Positions 15,001 through 26,672 of a stretch of DNA of 64,000 nucleotides are shown in pieces. Below the pieces are notes generated by a model. That model made no database searches, was not told where the DNA came from, and saw only the letters and a program-made list of their open reading frames with translations. Position numbers and translations under genes: made by a program. The number at the start of each line of letters is the position of its first letter. Positions within the stretch are counted from its first letter, which is position 1. The stretch lies in assembly GCA_903813345.2 (NCBI GenBank), contig CAIIXF020000005.1, forward strand, positions 11,661,375 to 11,725,374, given 5' to 3'. The DNA comes from Owenia fusiformis (Eukaryota > Annelida > Polychaeta > Sabellida > Oweniidae).

Positions 15001-18000
15001 GAGAGGGTAAAAATATGTGTGTAGTTTGATCCCGGAGTTTAGAATAAATATGTATCAAACTAACTATATGTTGTTGTTGTTCGAACTTAAGAATAAGATC
15101 CGGGACTATACTTAGAAGATTTAAAATCATAGAACACCTGTGATTTGCTTAGCGGAGCCTGTAAATCATAATTACATTTAATTTGACTGTACAACTTTTA
15201 TGCCTTCATAGACAAAGTTGAATGAGATGTTAAAATACAATATTTCATTATGCACTGTTTTCAGAGCACATAAAACAGATGCTAGGCACTTGTATATCAT
15301 TCATTTTTATAATATTCCCATGTGTTTGTTCAATATAAAACTATTGATCTGGACTATTTCATAATTATAGTATTTTAATCATTCAATTACAAATCAGCCT
15401 ATATCCACCCCTTCTTCACATTACATTATTGATTTACCATTAACACAAATATTAACTATCAAACACATAAACACATTAACATCTGAATGTTTTATGTTGC
15501 AGATCAACACAACATGAAACAATATATTTCCTTTAAATATACGAGCTCATAATAGCTCATAACCAGAAGCAATATTTATTTCCTTTCTAAATATATATTT
15601 CAGCAACTTTTCATTAATTGTCAGCGACTTAGCTTGTTTTATATAATTTCTTGTGAAGCCAATTCTGATTTATTACTCCTGCCCTTAGCCTTTATAAAAT
15701 ATGTCTTTTTCATCTCAAAAGTACATGATTCCAATTTTCATTGTTTTGGTCGCAAGTCTACCAGCAATGTCTGTCTGTCTAGCTGTTTACAAATAAAATG
15801 AATTGCATGTGGTAAGTAGAAATTTAATTTAGTTATTCAGTGTGAAGTAAGTTTCTTCCAGTGAATAATTCAGCAAACAGTACATTATAAAGATTTAAAC
15901 TTCTTTATAAATATGTCAGCTTTCCATCCAGCTTGTCGTTCTTTAAGCCAGATTTATCATTTTGAAGAAGTATTTGCATTTTAAATCTTAACAACAATTG
16001 CACCATTTGAGAAGTAATAGTGATGCAAAGGTTCAAAGGTAGTATCTATCAATTTTACCCGAATGTCAATTTTTAAATTTTCTGATGGCCCATTACCTCA
16101 TTCTGATTTATCAGAGTCCCTCTTTACCTAACGCTTTTGAGAGACTCTGATATATCATGAGGCAGAACATGTTCCTAGCCAGTGCATTCTCCAAGTAAAT
16201 CAGTGTATATGGAGGAATAAATTAGTGCCTAAGAATACACCGGGCCTGTTTTCCCCTTTGTAAACTTTAATTCAATGAATTCATTATGTGGAAAACTTTT
16301 ATTTGTCTTGATGGTTCTTGTTTTTATATTGAAAGTTAATAACTATGATAATGTTGGCATACTTCTTTTTTTTATTGTTTTCCAATTTAGAATTTTAAAC
16401 AATAATTATCATGAAAATGTCAAGACTTGGATTATTTGGGAGGGAATTGTGTTTGGTCACACTCATTAGGCTTTGTCTGATTATGTAATCATGCAACTGC
16501 AGGTAATTCCTTCCCATGATACTCATGATCAATAGAACTCTGTAAATAATTTAATTGGTCCGTACATTTTAGGGCTAAAGGAAACATTTATTACAGTCAG
16601 TAACCCACAGTCTGAACTATTCCAAAAGGATAGTAAAGGCTGTGGATCCCACAATGCATTACCTTATTTAAGTGAATGGTTTCATACAACTCTTGGACAT
16701 TATAATGAGCATTTATCGATTTTTCAATAGACTGTCAAATCATTGTAATACTCAATCAATCAATCCATATCCTCGGGTAGATATCATTTTTATCACTGAA
16801 ATGGCAAATAAGCAGGTGTCTTTATCTAACACAGATTCTTGATTACACCCAAGGGCCCCTAAAATAACAATTTTATGCAAAAGGGAAAAAAGCACACTTC
16901 TTCACAAAAGTAAGTAATTTGATCTCTGACTTGATTTTACTATTTTTATGTTTGGATTTAATACTGTAATTACCTAGGCATCATTGGTGGCAACAGCTGG
17001 GCAAAACAGCAGACTGATTTTGGACCCATCCAAAAAATAGTAACTTGTTTTTAGCACTGAAAGGCCTCCTTCCAACTACTCATTAAAATATCGTAAGTTG
17101 TGGAAAATCCCCCAAAATATTACAAAATTTGTGTTTCACTTGAATTTTTCAAAAGCTGAAAAATCAAGTCTTCACTTAGAAAATTATAATTTACCCCCAC
17201 CCCCATTAGGAATACATAATCAATTATATGGTTCCCAAAGTTTTACCTCCAAGAAAGTTCTTAAAAATCCATCTGGTACTACTTGTCATTTTCAATATTA
17301 TCATTTATGAAAGGAAAATGAAAGCATGTGAATACAAGAACACAAATGTGTACAAAATGTCCCCACCAAGTGGTGATCCCATGAAATGGTTATCCTGAAA
17401 ATGAGTAGACAAGACTTTACCAACACAATTTGAGGACGGAAAATCCAAAGTGGCCACCTTAAAATTTACCCAGAATGCCAAAAATTTAGTCAGTTCTAGA
17501 TTTTCATAGTAAGAACCACCCCTGAAAATTTGAAATTGATCCGTCACACAGTTAACCAGAAAACATGTAAACAAGACTTTACAGACAAGATTTCAGGATG
17601 GAAAATCCAAAATGGCTGCCTTGACATTTACCAAGAATGTCAAAAAACTAATCTGTTTGTAGATTTTCATACTAAGAATCATCCCTGAAAATATGAAATT
17701 GATCTACCAAACGGTTTACCTGAAAACGGGTAGACAAGACTTTACAGACAAGATTTTAGGACAGAAAATCCAAAATGGCTGCCTTAACATTTACGCAGAA
17801 TGCAAAAAAAGTAATCAGATGTAGATTTTCATACAAAGAATCATCCCTGAAAATTTGAAATTGATCTATCAAACCGTTCACCTAAAAACGCGTAGACAAG
17901 ACTTTACAGGCAAGATTTTAAGACGGAAAATCCAAAATGGCCGCCTTGACATTTACCGAGAATGCCAAAAAACTAATGAGATCTAGATTTTTATACTAAG

Positions 18001-19110
18001 AATCATCCCTGAAAATTTGAAATTGATCCACCAAACGGTTCACCTGAAAACGCGCAGACAAGACTTCACAGACAAGATTTTAGGACCGAAAAATCCAAAA
18101 TGGCCGACAATAAAAAAGTCCTTATGAGTTTTTGCTGATTTCTTTTTACAAAATTATCACATATAGCTACTGTTAACAATAAAGTAGGCTTTTACAGCAA
18201 AGTACATCTGAAATTATTTATAAAGCTACTAAATAGTTAAAGTATGAAAACTCAAAAACACCATTCAATATGATACAAAGTATTATCGCGCGCTAACTTT
18301 TCTTAAGACATTCAAAATGGCTGACATGACTGAGCTAGCAGGTCCAAAACCTAATCAGATCTAGAATGAAGTGAGCTGAACAAGATGTTAAAGTTTTAAA
18401 AGCAACTGTGAAGCAGTTTTTCTTAAAGTTTGCAGACAAGGATTTTAGCATTTGACTTCAAAATGGCCGACAGGAAGTAGGTTTCGAGTTAAATTTTTTT
18501 CATCCACATCTATAGGCACTCATAAGTTATTCCTGAAAATTAGAAGGTGATACCTGTAGCGGTTTTAGAGAAAACTGCCGGACGTACGGACGGACGGACG
18601 GACGGACAGACAGACAACCAGACAGACAGACAGACGGACGGACGGACGCGCCTAGGACGACAATATGGCCCCACACTATGTGGTGGGGACATAATAAAAG
18701 TAAAGGTAGTTTTGTATTCAAATAATGAGGAAAGTGGAAATAATATTATATTTTATTTATATTTAATGTAACTGTTTGCTCAAAAGGCATTCAAGAATTA
18801 TTTTCAGTTCATTATGACTAACATTAGATATAAAAGAAGATTTTCACTAGCACTTATAATATCTAAATATATCTAATAAATAATCTTACTTACCTCCTCC
18901 ATTTTTATAACAAAGATAAGGAAACCTCCATACATTTCCAAGGCCTACAGCAAAGCCAACGCAAGACAGGATAAAGTCAATTTTTCTCCCCCATTGCTCC
19001 CTCTCTGGCTCATCTCCACTTTTTTCCAAGTCTTCTTCGAGTATCACTGGTTTCGTTTCACCATTTTGAACAGGTTTCTCATTGACAAAATCATATTTAT
19101 TTTTTGTCAT
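89..19110 (-). CDS. SLC6 family Na+/Cl- dependent transporter, creatine/GABA/taurine group (5' part)
   Basis: This is a plasma-membrane symporter of the SLC6 (neurotransmitter:sodium symporter) family. Six coding exons are read on the minus strand: 19110-18894, 9426-9295, 3708-3564, 1213-1001, 668-536 and 223-89. Phases agree throughout and give 325 codons; later TM helices lie beyond base 1. Exon 1 carries an acidic cytosolic N-terminus and TM1 with [18 protein letters not shown], the ion and substrate binding signature. Exon 2 gives [11 protein letters not shown], exon 3 TM3 with [11 protein letters not shown], exon 4 extracellular loop 2, and exons 5-6 TM4-5 with [11 protein letters not shown] and [12 protein letters not shown]. 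From memory of the family, the TM1 and TM5 wording resembles SLC6A8/SLC6A6, while GGLGVWKL and the TM3 leucine (Cys in the vertebrate creatine transporter) resemble GABA transporters. The substrate is therefore unresolved. The start is the first ATG ahead of the conserved block. Confidence 0.93.
1001..1213 (-). other. SLC6 exon 4: heavily glycosylated extracellular loop 2
   Basis: This 71-codon exon encodes almost only the large extracellular loop between TM3 and TM4. It has six N-X-S/T sequons (NGT, NIT, NST, NIS, NHT, NFT) in about 50 residues. Cysteines at its start and in PECSG are candidates for the EL2 disulfide together with the CNNPWNT cysteine of exon 3. It ends in VVEFWE, the usual entry to TM4 in this family. 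Confidence 0.85.
1214..3563 (-). other. SLC6 intron 3: AT-rich, with one MITE-end copy and a G18 run
   Basis: No coding signal was found. At 1649-1736 there is a partial copy of the ATGTCACCACC element family. At 2391-2408 there is an uninterrupted run of 18 G. The rest is AT-rich with no recognisable feature. Confidence 0.6.
2391..2408 (+). repeat. poly-G tract (18 G)
   Basis: This is an uninterrupted homopolymer of 18 G inside SLC6 intron 3. Shorter G or C runs recur at about 8170, 11786, 13569, 14324, 23907, 24791, 24850, 41389 and 59618, several of them inside transposon copies. Confidence 0.95.
3907..4136. mobile_element. short non-autonomous DNA transposon with CAGTGG termini
   Basis: The element starts CAGTGGTGGATCC and ends GGATCCGCCACTG, a 13-bp terminal inverted repeat with one mismatch. 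It is flanked on both sides by the pentamer GTTCG (3902-3906 and 4137-4141), which looks like a target-site duplication. The CAGNG start is typical of hAT-like termini, though classical hATs make 8-bp duplications. There is no ORF. Confidence 0.75.
5140..5370 (-). repeat. interspersed repeat with E-box and GTCGCA hairpin, copy 1
   Basis: This copy is related, in opposite orientation, to sequence near 14690-14960. Both share CCTCCGATCACAGGGCT, CGATTAAGAACT, a CAACACTGCGACAG stretch, ATCACGTGATTCAGTT, GGTTATAGCAGGGG and GGAGGTACGGATTCTGGACA in the same order. That shared order marks a dispersed repeat family. It has no coding potential. Confidence 0.8.
5950..6065. mobile_element. MITE of the ATGTCACCACC family
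   Basis: The copy contains GACATGGAAAATGTCACCACC followed by the short internal block seen in other copies (ATTTGATACAG, then CCACAAAAAGTTGGAGAC). See the entry at 40051 for the full-length member. Confidence 0.65.
10780..10940 (+). promoter_or_regulatory. promoter-like island inside SLC6 intron 1, antisense to SLC6
   Basis: In a GC-richer patch the plus strand shows CCAAT (10787-10791), an inverted CCAAT (ATTGG, 10845-10849), a cAMP-response-like TTACGTCA (10869-10876) and a TATA box TATAAAG (10890-10896). About 30 bp further is a second ATTGG overlapping TTGGCGCG. Order and spacing resemble a Pol II core promoter firing rightward. No ORF follows, so it may drive a non-coding RNA, belong to a transposon or act as an enhancer. 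Confidence 0.4.
13542..13655. mobile_element. short CAGGCC-terminus element, copy 1
   Basis: The element begins CAGGCCCATACCCAGC and ends GGTTTCAGGCCTG, giving inverted CAGGCC termini. The tetramer TAAT flanks both ends. Its interior has the same G-run and GCATGATTTTGAAAGAA block as the copy at 14298-14470. Confidence 0.65.
14298..14470. mobile_element. short CAGGCC-terminus element, copy 2
   Basis: The element starts CAGGCCCATAGCCAGG and ends CCTGGCTAGGGGCCTG, a 16-bp inverted repeat with one mismatch. The hexamer GCTACA flanks both ends (14292-14297 and 14471-14476), consistent with a target duplication. It is 173 bp long with no ORF. Confidence 0.75.
14690..14960 (+). repeat. interspersed repeat with E-box and GTCGCA hairpin, copy 2
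   Basis: This is the inverted relative of the repeat at 5140-5370. It contains TGTCGCA-GTGT-TGCGACA, which can fold into a 7-bp stem, an inverted CCAAT context (AGCCAATCAG) and a CACGTG E-box. A 98-codon open frame on the minus strand runs through it, but it resembles no known protein and is not kept in the other copy. Confidence 0.75.
17357..18692. mobile_element. 1.3-kb element: five 162-bp tandem units between ATGTCCCCACC termini
   Basis: The left end ATGTCCCCACC (17357-17367) is matched by GGTGGGGACAT at the right end (18682-18692), an 11-bp perfect inverted repeat. Inside are about five diverged units of roughly 162 bp, each with AGACAAGACTTTACAGACA, AAAATCCAAAATGGC and a CCCTGAAAATTTGAAATTGA block. 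Degraded copies follow, then a GGAC/GACA tetranucleotide run at 18590-18650. The ORFs across the tetranucleotide run are low-complexity artefacts. The termini differ by one base from the ATGTCACCACC family, so the two may be related. Confidence 0.8.
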
Positions 19111-21611
19111 TGTAACACGTTTCTAGTTTGTGAATAGAAATTATCTTTTGTTTTTAAACTGTATCTAATTTGTTCTCTAATGATTGTCAAAACTGAAGTG
19201 AATTTAAAACACTTCAAGTTAAATCCAAAATTGTTAGATCACATACAAATCCACCCCTTGAATTTGTATCTGCTGTTTGAAACACACGTGTTTGTTCTGC
19301 ACAAGTATAGGTATATCTGAAAAGTAAACAACACAAAAATTATTTACATAAATGCAAATGATCCTTGTTATTGTTGTTTATTTGTGCTTCATCAATATGG
19401 ATGCAGTGATAAACAGCTCTTTAGTTTTATAACGATTAACCTTCCAACAATGATACTTAAAGGGACAAAGTGCGTAAATGAAGTCTCATTTTTGATCTTC
19501 ATAGTATTTCCAATGGATTAATAAACACCTGATCTTTCATATGACACCAAAAAAAGCTCAAACAGACCTCATCAGAGTTGACACTAGCTCATGAAAATAT
19601 TTTTGATCTATCAATTTATGTATGTCAAGTTTTTAGCAATGCCATAGATAGATGGCATTGTTGTTTGCATTAATTATCCATTCAGTTTTGACAGGATTTT
19701 CAAGCATACACCATCTTTTAATCCAAAAGTTATTCAAAACATACACTTTGTGAAAAGTGGTAATTCACTTTTTTCAATCTCTGAACTTCAAATGCTGTTT
19801 TCTATGCGAGTAATTTCACTTCAGTATTATCCCAAATTAAAGTTTTTATCATATTTGATTGACTGTGTGAGTGACATGTCTCAAATAATATTTTGTCCCT
19901 TTTCCTTCAAAAATAGGCGCATTGCCTGTTTAAGTTAATGTTTTCACAATACTTCAATGCAGCATCATTAACCTTTTCTCAAGTTGTCAAGATTAATTGT
20001 CTATATAATATATCCACTTTCCAGTTCATAGAAAATAAATCATGTTAAACTGGACTGACGGAAATGTTCCCTGTTGAAATTTCCCATGTAAATCCTGTAG
20101 CCCTTTCACTGATTGATTGGCTGCTTGGTTGGATCAGGTGTTGAAGCCATGTGACACCCAATGTAAGGGAAGCCACATCAATTATAATATCTGACTGTCT
20201 CCCTTATGAGAAGCCACTCAGTTCAATGCCAGTCTGACATGATACATATAAACCAACAGGTTGATTTTCCCTTGATTTTATATGAAAGGGCTGGTCATGT
20301 AAAAGCAGAAATAGAAAATATCATGAAGGGAAAATAGAAATTGATAGATTAAGGATGATCTAATTTCCACTGTAATTAGAGCATAACTATCATCTATGGG
20401 ATTCTTGTTACATGTAGCAAGGATTAGCACCGATATTGTAAATAGCTTAAAAATTACAAGAGGTGAATTTTCAACAAGGATACTGTATTCGTCTATAATT
20501 TGGCAATTAAATGGTCCCCAAAAACCCCAGGAATATGTCATGTTTTTCATTCTATGCACTTTCGGTTGTAAGAAAGATATTAAGATGGCTGGGCTGTTTA
20601 AATTTATAGAAACAACAAAAAATATTGAGGAAATTTATATAAACAAGAAATATTGAAGAAATTGTTCATCAACAACACTAACAATGAGTATCTTGAATTG
20701 GCCCAATAGGCCCAAAAACAGAAAATCACTGAATTAAGTAGCGCCACATTAAAGACAAATACAGTATATGCAATGTAACTATTGCATGAACTTGGCACTT
20801 GTTTTAATTTTGGATACATCTGCAATTTAAATCTTCATCAATAACAAGTCTACAACATGTGTTATAATCCAATAGAATTCTGAAATATTTTCTAAAAATC
20901 TGCCTAATTAAATTATACAAAAATAAATACTTCAAAATTAAACCAATTTACAGTTATTTTAGGGACTTCAGTTTCCTTTTTGGAGACTTTCCTTTTAATC
21001 CTTATTGTATACACAAGCATGTTCAGTTATTTGAAAATAGTATGTTTATATTGTGATTTTTCTGTTGAATTATGCCTTACAACATGTTTTTATTTAACCT
21101 ATGCACAGGAAGTTTGTCTTTACATTGATTGAAGGTTTGGGATCAATGCAACAACAGAGGATAGGTAAACAAAGGAGATATGAAAGTAAATAGATCAGAT
21201 TTGTTTTTTTGAAATAGAACATCACTCAAAAGGACCTGACTGATCATTATCTCACTTTGTGGCTTTGAAATGATACTGAGCCACAAACATGTCTTATCTT
21301 TCTCTCCACATCCTTTAAAATCTTTAAAACACAACATATTGATTGTGAATTCATGTTTTATTGATTTTCTTTAAAAATTGGCATTATGTCAAGTTCTGTT
21401 TTAAAGCCATACTCATTCTGAAGTGATTCTAATAGCATAGTAAGAGAAAATTGCCTCTTGGGTAAAATGGACTGTGGGATGTAGTAATTTGATATACTGA
21501 TGATTTACTATCTTAGTAATGAAGGATGCCATAGCCATATAATGTATACTAGTATATATCCAGAAATATGTAGCACATACAAGCAGCATGAACCTTGGCT
21601 ACACAGAGAGA

Positions 21612-21695
21612 AGTCTAGCTACAAGCCTCTGTGACCCCCCTCTACTTGACTAAACACCTTCTCACACAGTGTGCAAGGGCTATTGTAGCTAGACT
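21612..21695. mobile_element. small hairpin MITE with AGTCTAGCTACAA ends
   Basis: AGTCTAGCTACAA at the left is mirrored by TTGTAGCTAGACT at the right, about 84 bp overall. The same end sequence, TAGTCTAGCTACAAGCCC, occurs at about 8896-8913, so the family is dispersed. Confidence 0.65.
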
Positions 21696-21763
21696 ATGCA
21701 GAGAAGTTTTCTTAACTATGATACACTTCTACCAGAATACTACAGAATAAAATATGGCAGCCC

Positions 21764-21979
21764 AGGGTATGACAGGGTGTGTATACTTGCTAGTCTACCG
21801 GGCCATGATAAGGCTAGGTTAATAGGTTTTTCCAAGTACTATGGTAGTCGTAAATGTTCAAAATATATGCAAGGGTATGACAGGGTGTGTATACTTGCTA
21901 GTCTACCGGGCCATGATAAGGCTAGGTTAATAGGTTTTTCCAAGTACTATGGTAGTCGTAAATGTTCAAAATATATGCA
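21764..21979 (+). repeat. perfect tandem duplication of 108 bp, open in one frame
   Basis: Two adjacent 108-bp copies, the second starting at 21872, are identical base for base. Because 108 is divisible by three, an ATG frame at 21696-22004 (102 codons) stays open and encodes a repeated 36-residue block that begins GYDRVCILASLPGHDK. I do not recognise it. It may be a chance frame over a recent duplication. Confidence 0.85.
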
Positions 21980-22908
21980 ATTAAATATCAAGGATGGTAA
22001 ATAAGGTCAATGATCTGCTATTCTATTATCGAGTATGAACATTGGTTGAAAAAAGATCCTATTAATATGAGCACATTATTTCATCCCATCCTTAGAACAA
22101 GTACAGATGCATGAACAGATAGAAGAGTTCTCTTGAAAAGAACCCCCCTCGAATTTCTGGTAAATAAGAGAGTTTTGTGTATTTTTTTCAGGATAACTGT
22201 ACATGTACTTTCTGTTCCAGTGTCTGTTAGAGCAAGCATGTTACTGATTTTAACCTAAAACAATCAATAAATTTTGGCACATAGGGGTATAAATCTGAAA
22301 ATAAGCTGAGGAACCTCAAATGATTATGAAGCCTGTCCACTTCCAAAAGCATTTTTTTCCAAAATGACTCTTTTTCTAAAAATCAGCTTCTGAAATTATT
22401 CTCATTTAAACATGAAGACAGAGAACTAAGAGTACTAAGGCTAGCATCATTTCAAATGGACATGATCTTGCATAGACCTAGGCCTAATTTCTAAAATCAA
22501 AGTCATGATGACCTGAAGGGAGGTAGACTATATAGCAGTTAGATATACTGCACTTAAATGAGCCAATGTATACTTTCAATGTCCTATTTAGAAAGAATAT
22601 GCAATATAATTTCTCAGAACCTAATATTAAAAGAAAACCTCTGATGAATAACCCTAGGTGAATAACATTGCAGCTTTGTTGTAAAACCACGTGGTTTGCG
22701 TTTCATTGGTTGTATTTGCGCAGAAAATTTTCCAGGGAAATTTTTGCTCACATAATCCCATTTTTCTCTAAGAAAAGCATTTTGAATGAAATCTTTTTTA
22801 TCGCAAATAATGCACAGACTATTCACACATACACACAGGCTAAAATTAATACAATGAACATCACAGTTAAGCTAAAATTTAACAGAAAAATATAAATGTG
22901 CTACTCAC

Positions 22909-23000
22909 CTTCATTCATTGACTGAAATCCGCGCTAGAAACTATTTCTGAGGGAACCAATCAGAACCGGGCACCATCTAGGTCAAATAATTTGTAAACAA
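22909..23000 (-). promoter_or_regulatory. candidate SLC6 5' UTR exon and promoter
   Basis: On the minus strand a good donor (AAG followed by GTGAGT) ends at 22909, downstream of a GC-richer patch with an inverted CCAAT (CTGATTGGTTCC). A plausible acceptor lies just upstream of the SLC6 start codon (CACAAACTAG near 19130). These would make a non-coding first exon. This is inference from splice signals only. Confidence 0.35.
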
Positions 23001-26000
23001 AACAATGTTTACACTGGACGAAAGTATTATTACAGGCTCTCTATTACCGGGAATAAGGCCACAAATTTGAGTGTTTGTGCATGGGAGATAATTATCCACA
23101 TTTGAATTTGATTTCTCCCCGGGATTTCTCCTGATGAAATATTTAATGCGATTTTCAATGTATTTGTGAGATTATTTAATACCTTCATAGCTAAATATAT
23201 ACTTAATTGATACATGAGTTAGGTATAGCCATGGATATTGAAGATAAGGATTGGATCAGTTATATGAAATTCAAATTGTGCTTATATTAGTACATATTAG
23301 ATGAACCCAAAATAATGTCAGGATCTGTCAAATGAGGTACAGTAGCTCTTTTAAAGGCATAATGATATTATATAGGGACCTTTGGGACCCCAGGCTGTTA
23401 AAAAAATACAACTCATCTTACTCATGCTGTTGACTGGGAACCTAAATGTTTAAACAAGGCATTAACATGCAAAATGTCACCACCTGACATTTGTTACAGA
23501 CACCGAGCACCTGACGCCAAATGCCATTACAAAAAAAATTGGAGACCATAACAATATGTCACCACTTTTGGTGGTGACATTATAGACTGAAAAACATAAA
23601 ATTCAAACACATGTTATACAGTATTATAATTTTCATTTATTGTGCACATATGTGCACAATGTGCACATATTTATCATTTACACTTCCTATTTACATTTAT
23701 ATATAATTTTTACATCTACAGTACAGTACTAAACACCAACATGTGCTTTCTAAAAATTATCAAAATGAAATCATGTGCAATTCATTCCAGAGATGTTTTT
23801 AGATTCAGGATAATACCAAATCATATACATGTACATTGTGTCATCTAGCATGAGGCCTACCCCCCTACCTCCCTAACCTACACATAATGCTACAAATGTA
23901 ATGAAAGGGGGGGGGGGCTAGAGACTTGATTCATGACTAAGTTGAAAGTGCAGAATATATATAAGACACCTATGGCTTCTGCAGTGCGTATGCCTCAGAA
24001 GTAAAGTGAAAAGTGCCGCCAAGTGTCACATTGTTTTAACATTAATCGAAATGCAGAGAAAACAGAGAACCATGTTCCACAACTTCCACTCACAGACAAT
24101 AATATTTACATACACTTGTTCAAAAGGTACATATTATTCAATGAATTATCAGCCTTATCACTTAAGAATATTGTACAAGTATTTGAGTGTATTTCAAAAG
24201 CCCTCATGTATTATTATCAACTGTTACTCGTTACTTGTTTACCCATAGACTGAAAACAACATGGGTGGCATAAAAACAGATAAATGTAGCAGATGATGTC
24301 TATCCAGATTTAGCCATATCCTTACATCAAGGATAAATTTTGTCTACCCCCATCCTTTAATGTAGTATTTAATGTACCATTCGTATAACAGGTAGAAATG
24401 ATGCCATCCAAAATCTTAATGTGAGATTTGTGAAGCCACAACTTAATTTGGATAATGCGAGTGAACAACATTTCAATAAAATCAACATTGACTAAGATTG
24501 CGATGACTTTTCAACATAAGTGCACATATTTCAACATGACCCTATCTTCATATTATAATCACACTTTGATTACTCAAAGGGCAGACGCAATACTTGACAA
24601 CTGAACCCATTCAGTACTATTTCAGTACTACTAGTCTTCAACTATACAGGCCATGTTTGATAAATGTCCAGTAAAGGGTTCAATCTTAGGAGGGTGAGAG
24701 GTTTTTTCAGTTGCATGTCCACTAAAGAATAAATAAATGAGGTAACAAACACTTTTCTCTAGTCTTGTATCAATCCCTTGTAAACCCCAGCCCCCCCCCC
24801 TCAGCCTCTACTTACATACATACCTTTAAGGAATGGAAATAGAATAATGGGGGGGGGGTGAGGTAATAATTCAAGTACTACTAGTACTGCAATCATAATA
24901 TTTGTTGCTATTCATAATATTGTAGCACAATGCATACAGTTGGTTGGTGTCAGCTATGAAATAATCATAGGCAAAGATCGAAAGAAATAATTTTTAAATA
25001 AAGATGGCATGGTAATCGATCTGTGTTTATTTATAAAGATAATACTGGATTCTGTTGGTGCTGCCATCTTTATATCGGCCCAGAACCTATGGAAATAATG
25101 AATATTACCAATAATGACTTGTAAAAACCAACTGCAAATTCAGAATCAAGTATTAACATCTTTACATAGATACATACAGGTAGCTATACAAGTACATTAA
25201 TTACAATAATTTCAAAGGGTCAATAGGCTGTCATTTAAATCAAATTTGATTTTATTATCAGCTGCTTCTTGTATACATTCTCATCTTCACTCAAATGTTT
25301 GTTTTTTGTATGAAACTGTAGTCTTACATCAAAGCTTTGAACCCTCCCTCTTTTCTACTTATAGATGGGGGTCCAAAGAGCTTGAGACAAGACTAATGAC
25401 GATTTTTTGAAGTGATCACTTTAAGGCCAAGGCTCCCCTATTAAGCACACATATTTTTGCAATAAATGTTCATTTAAAAAGTGACTAACCTTTGGAGTTA
25501 TAATTGTATTTCATTTACTACTATAAATCACTTTTTCAAATGTACAACAACTCTTATATACGACTGTCTCATTTATCAACCTCTGTGGCCTATGTATCTA
25601 TCTGCTTGATTTGTAAAAAATATTAAACAGTTACTAACATTTTAATATTGCACATTTTGAACTCATCAACATTTATTTATACATTGGTACAACAACAAAG
25701 TGTGTGTGAAATTGTATGCGTAAACTATGTGATTAAAGCCTATAGGACAAAACTACCTGGCTATGGCCCCTACCATGTATGTTATAGAATTATTAATTAT
25801 TACAGTTGGACTGCAGATAGGAACACACACTGGCCATTCATAGAAAATGACAAATTCAAAAATTCTATATGAAAATGTCTGCTTCGTTGTTGTACCTTTG
25901 TATAATATAAATAAAATATTTAATATTATGAAAGCGAAGATGAACTACATTGAGAATATTAGGTACATGTATTAAGAGTCTCCAAGAGGGTTTTACCTTT

Positions 26001-26672
26001 CCAAGACAGATAGCATATTTTCTCAAAATTGCACATCCTGCTTTCATACTTTGTACTCCTATTTGACTCTACCATTGAACAACAATGCCAGTTTCAAGAT
26101 ATATTACATGCACATAAGTAGAATTCCTAGATCTCACAATTACATCATTAAGGCTGAAGCATGACAATTGCTTGTCCATATGATATGAACCTTACAACCT
26201 GCACAAGCATGTATGCCAATGACTTTTTTAAGTTGCATTAAAAGATCTGAAAAATCTGCTTTATAATAGAAGTTTTAATGTTCCACCCATAAAGGAAATG
26301 GAGGTAAAAGTTACAATTAAACATGTATGAGACACCAATGTCCAAACTATAAATATGATTGAATATGTACAGACTTGCAGTCAATTAGTCCATATGGACA
26401 ACATTTCTAATCATTATTAGCGAGAGAATAAAAGGTGTCGATTTTTATCATTCTCATGTCCACATATTGGCCTGATACAAATACATGTAGCTTAAATTTT
26501 GACTTCATAAATATGGTAAAAATTTCCCTGATCAATTCTAATATGAGTAAATTTTCAGGTGAGAATGATTTGATATTCAGTGCAGAACTCATACATGTAT
26601 AATTGGAATTCTCTATGATATTACCTAGATGCATGTGATATTATTTTTCACAATAATCACAGAACATTTGAT
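23001..26672. other. intergenic, no gene recognised
   Basis: The interval lies between the SLC6 upstream region and the ATP6AP1 stop codon. It holds the MITE at 23455-23578 and G or C runs near 23907, 24791 and 24850. The ATP6AP1 3' UTR should occupy its right end; a minus-strand AATAAA occurs near 25675, but I cannot tell whether it is used. Confidence 0.5.
23455..23578. mobile_element. compact complete MITE of the ATGTCACCACC family
   Basis: This 124-bp copy runs from AAGGCATTAACATGCAAAAT to the hairpin end ATGTCACCACTTTTGGTGGTGACAT written as two arms. It has the two termini of the 0.57-kb member at 40051 with nearly all of the interior missing. Confidence 0.75.

Larger units (their letters stand above)
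9427..18893 (-). other. SLC6 intron 1 (9.5 kb): repeats and a promoter-like island, no exon found
   Basis: This intron holds a GC-richer promoter-like island (10780-10940), two CAGGCC elements (13542-13655 and 14298-14470), repeat copy 2 (14690-14960) and a 1.3-kb tandem-repeat element (17357-18692). A GC-richer patch at 12730-12930 is unexplained. I found no further SLC6 coding exon; exon 1 joins exon 2 in phase. Confidence 0.6.
19111..22908. other. no confirmed gene; probable SLC6 5' UTR intron
   Basis: This stretch between the SLC6 start codon and a candidate upstream UTR exon holds the hairpin element at 21612-21695 and the 108-bp tandem duplication at 21764-21979. The remainder is AT-rich and I see nothing else. 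Confidence 0.5.

Noticed and set aside
14664-15130. Two overlapping minus-strand frames of 93-98 codons
   Set aside because: They lie in an interspersed repeat whose other copy (5140-5370) does not keep the frame.
18527-18771. Open frames across the GGAC/GACA tract on both strands
   Set aside because: Low-complexity microsatellite translation (Arg/Thr/Asp or Val/Arg/Pro/Ser runs) within a mobile element.
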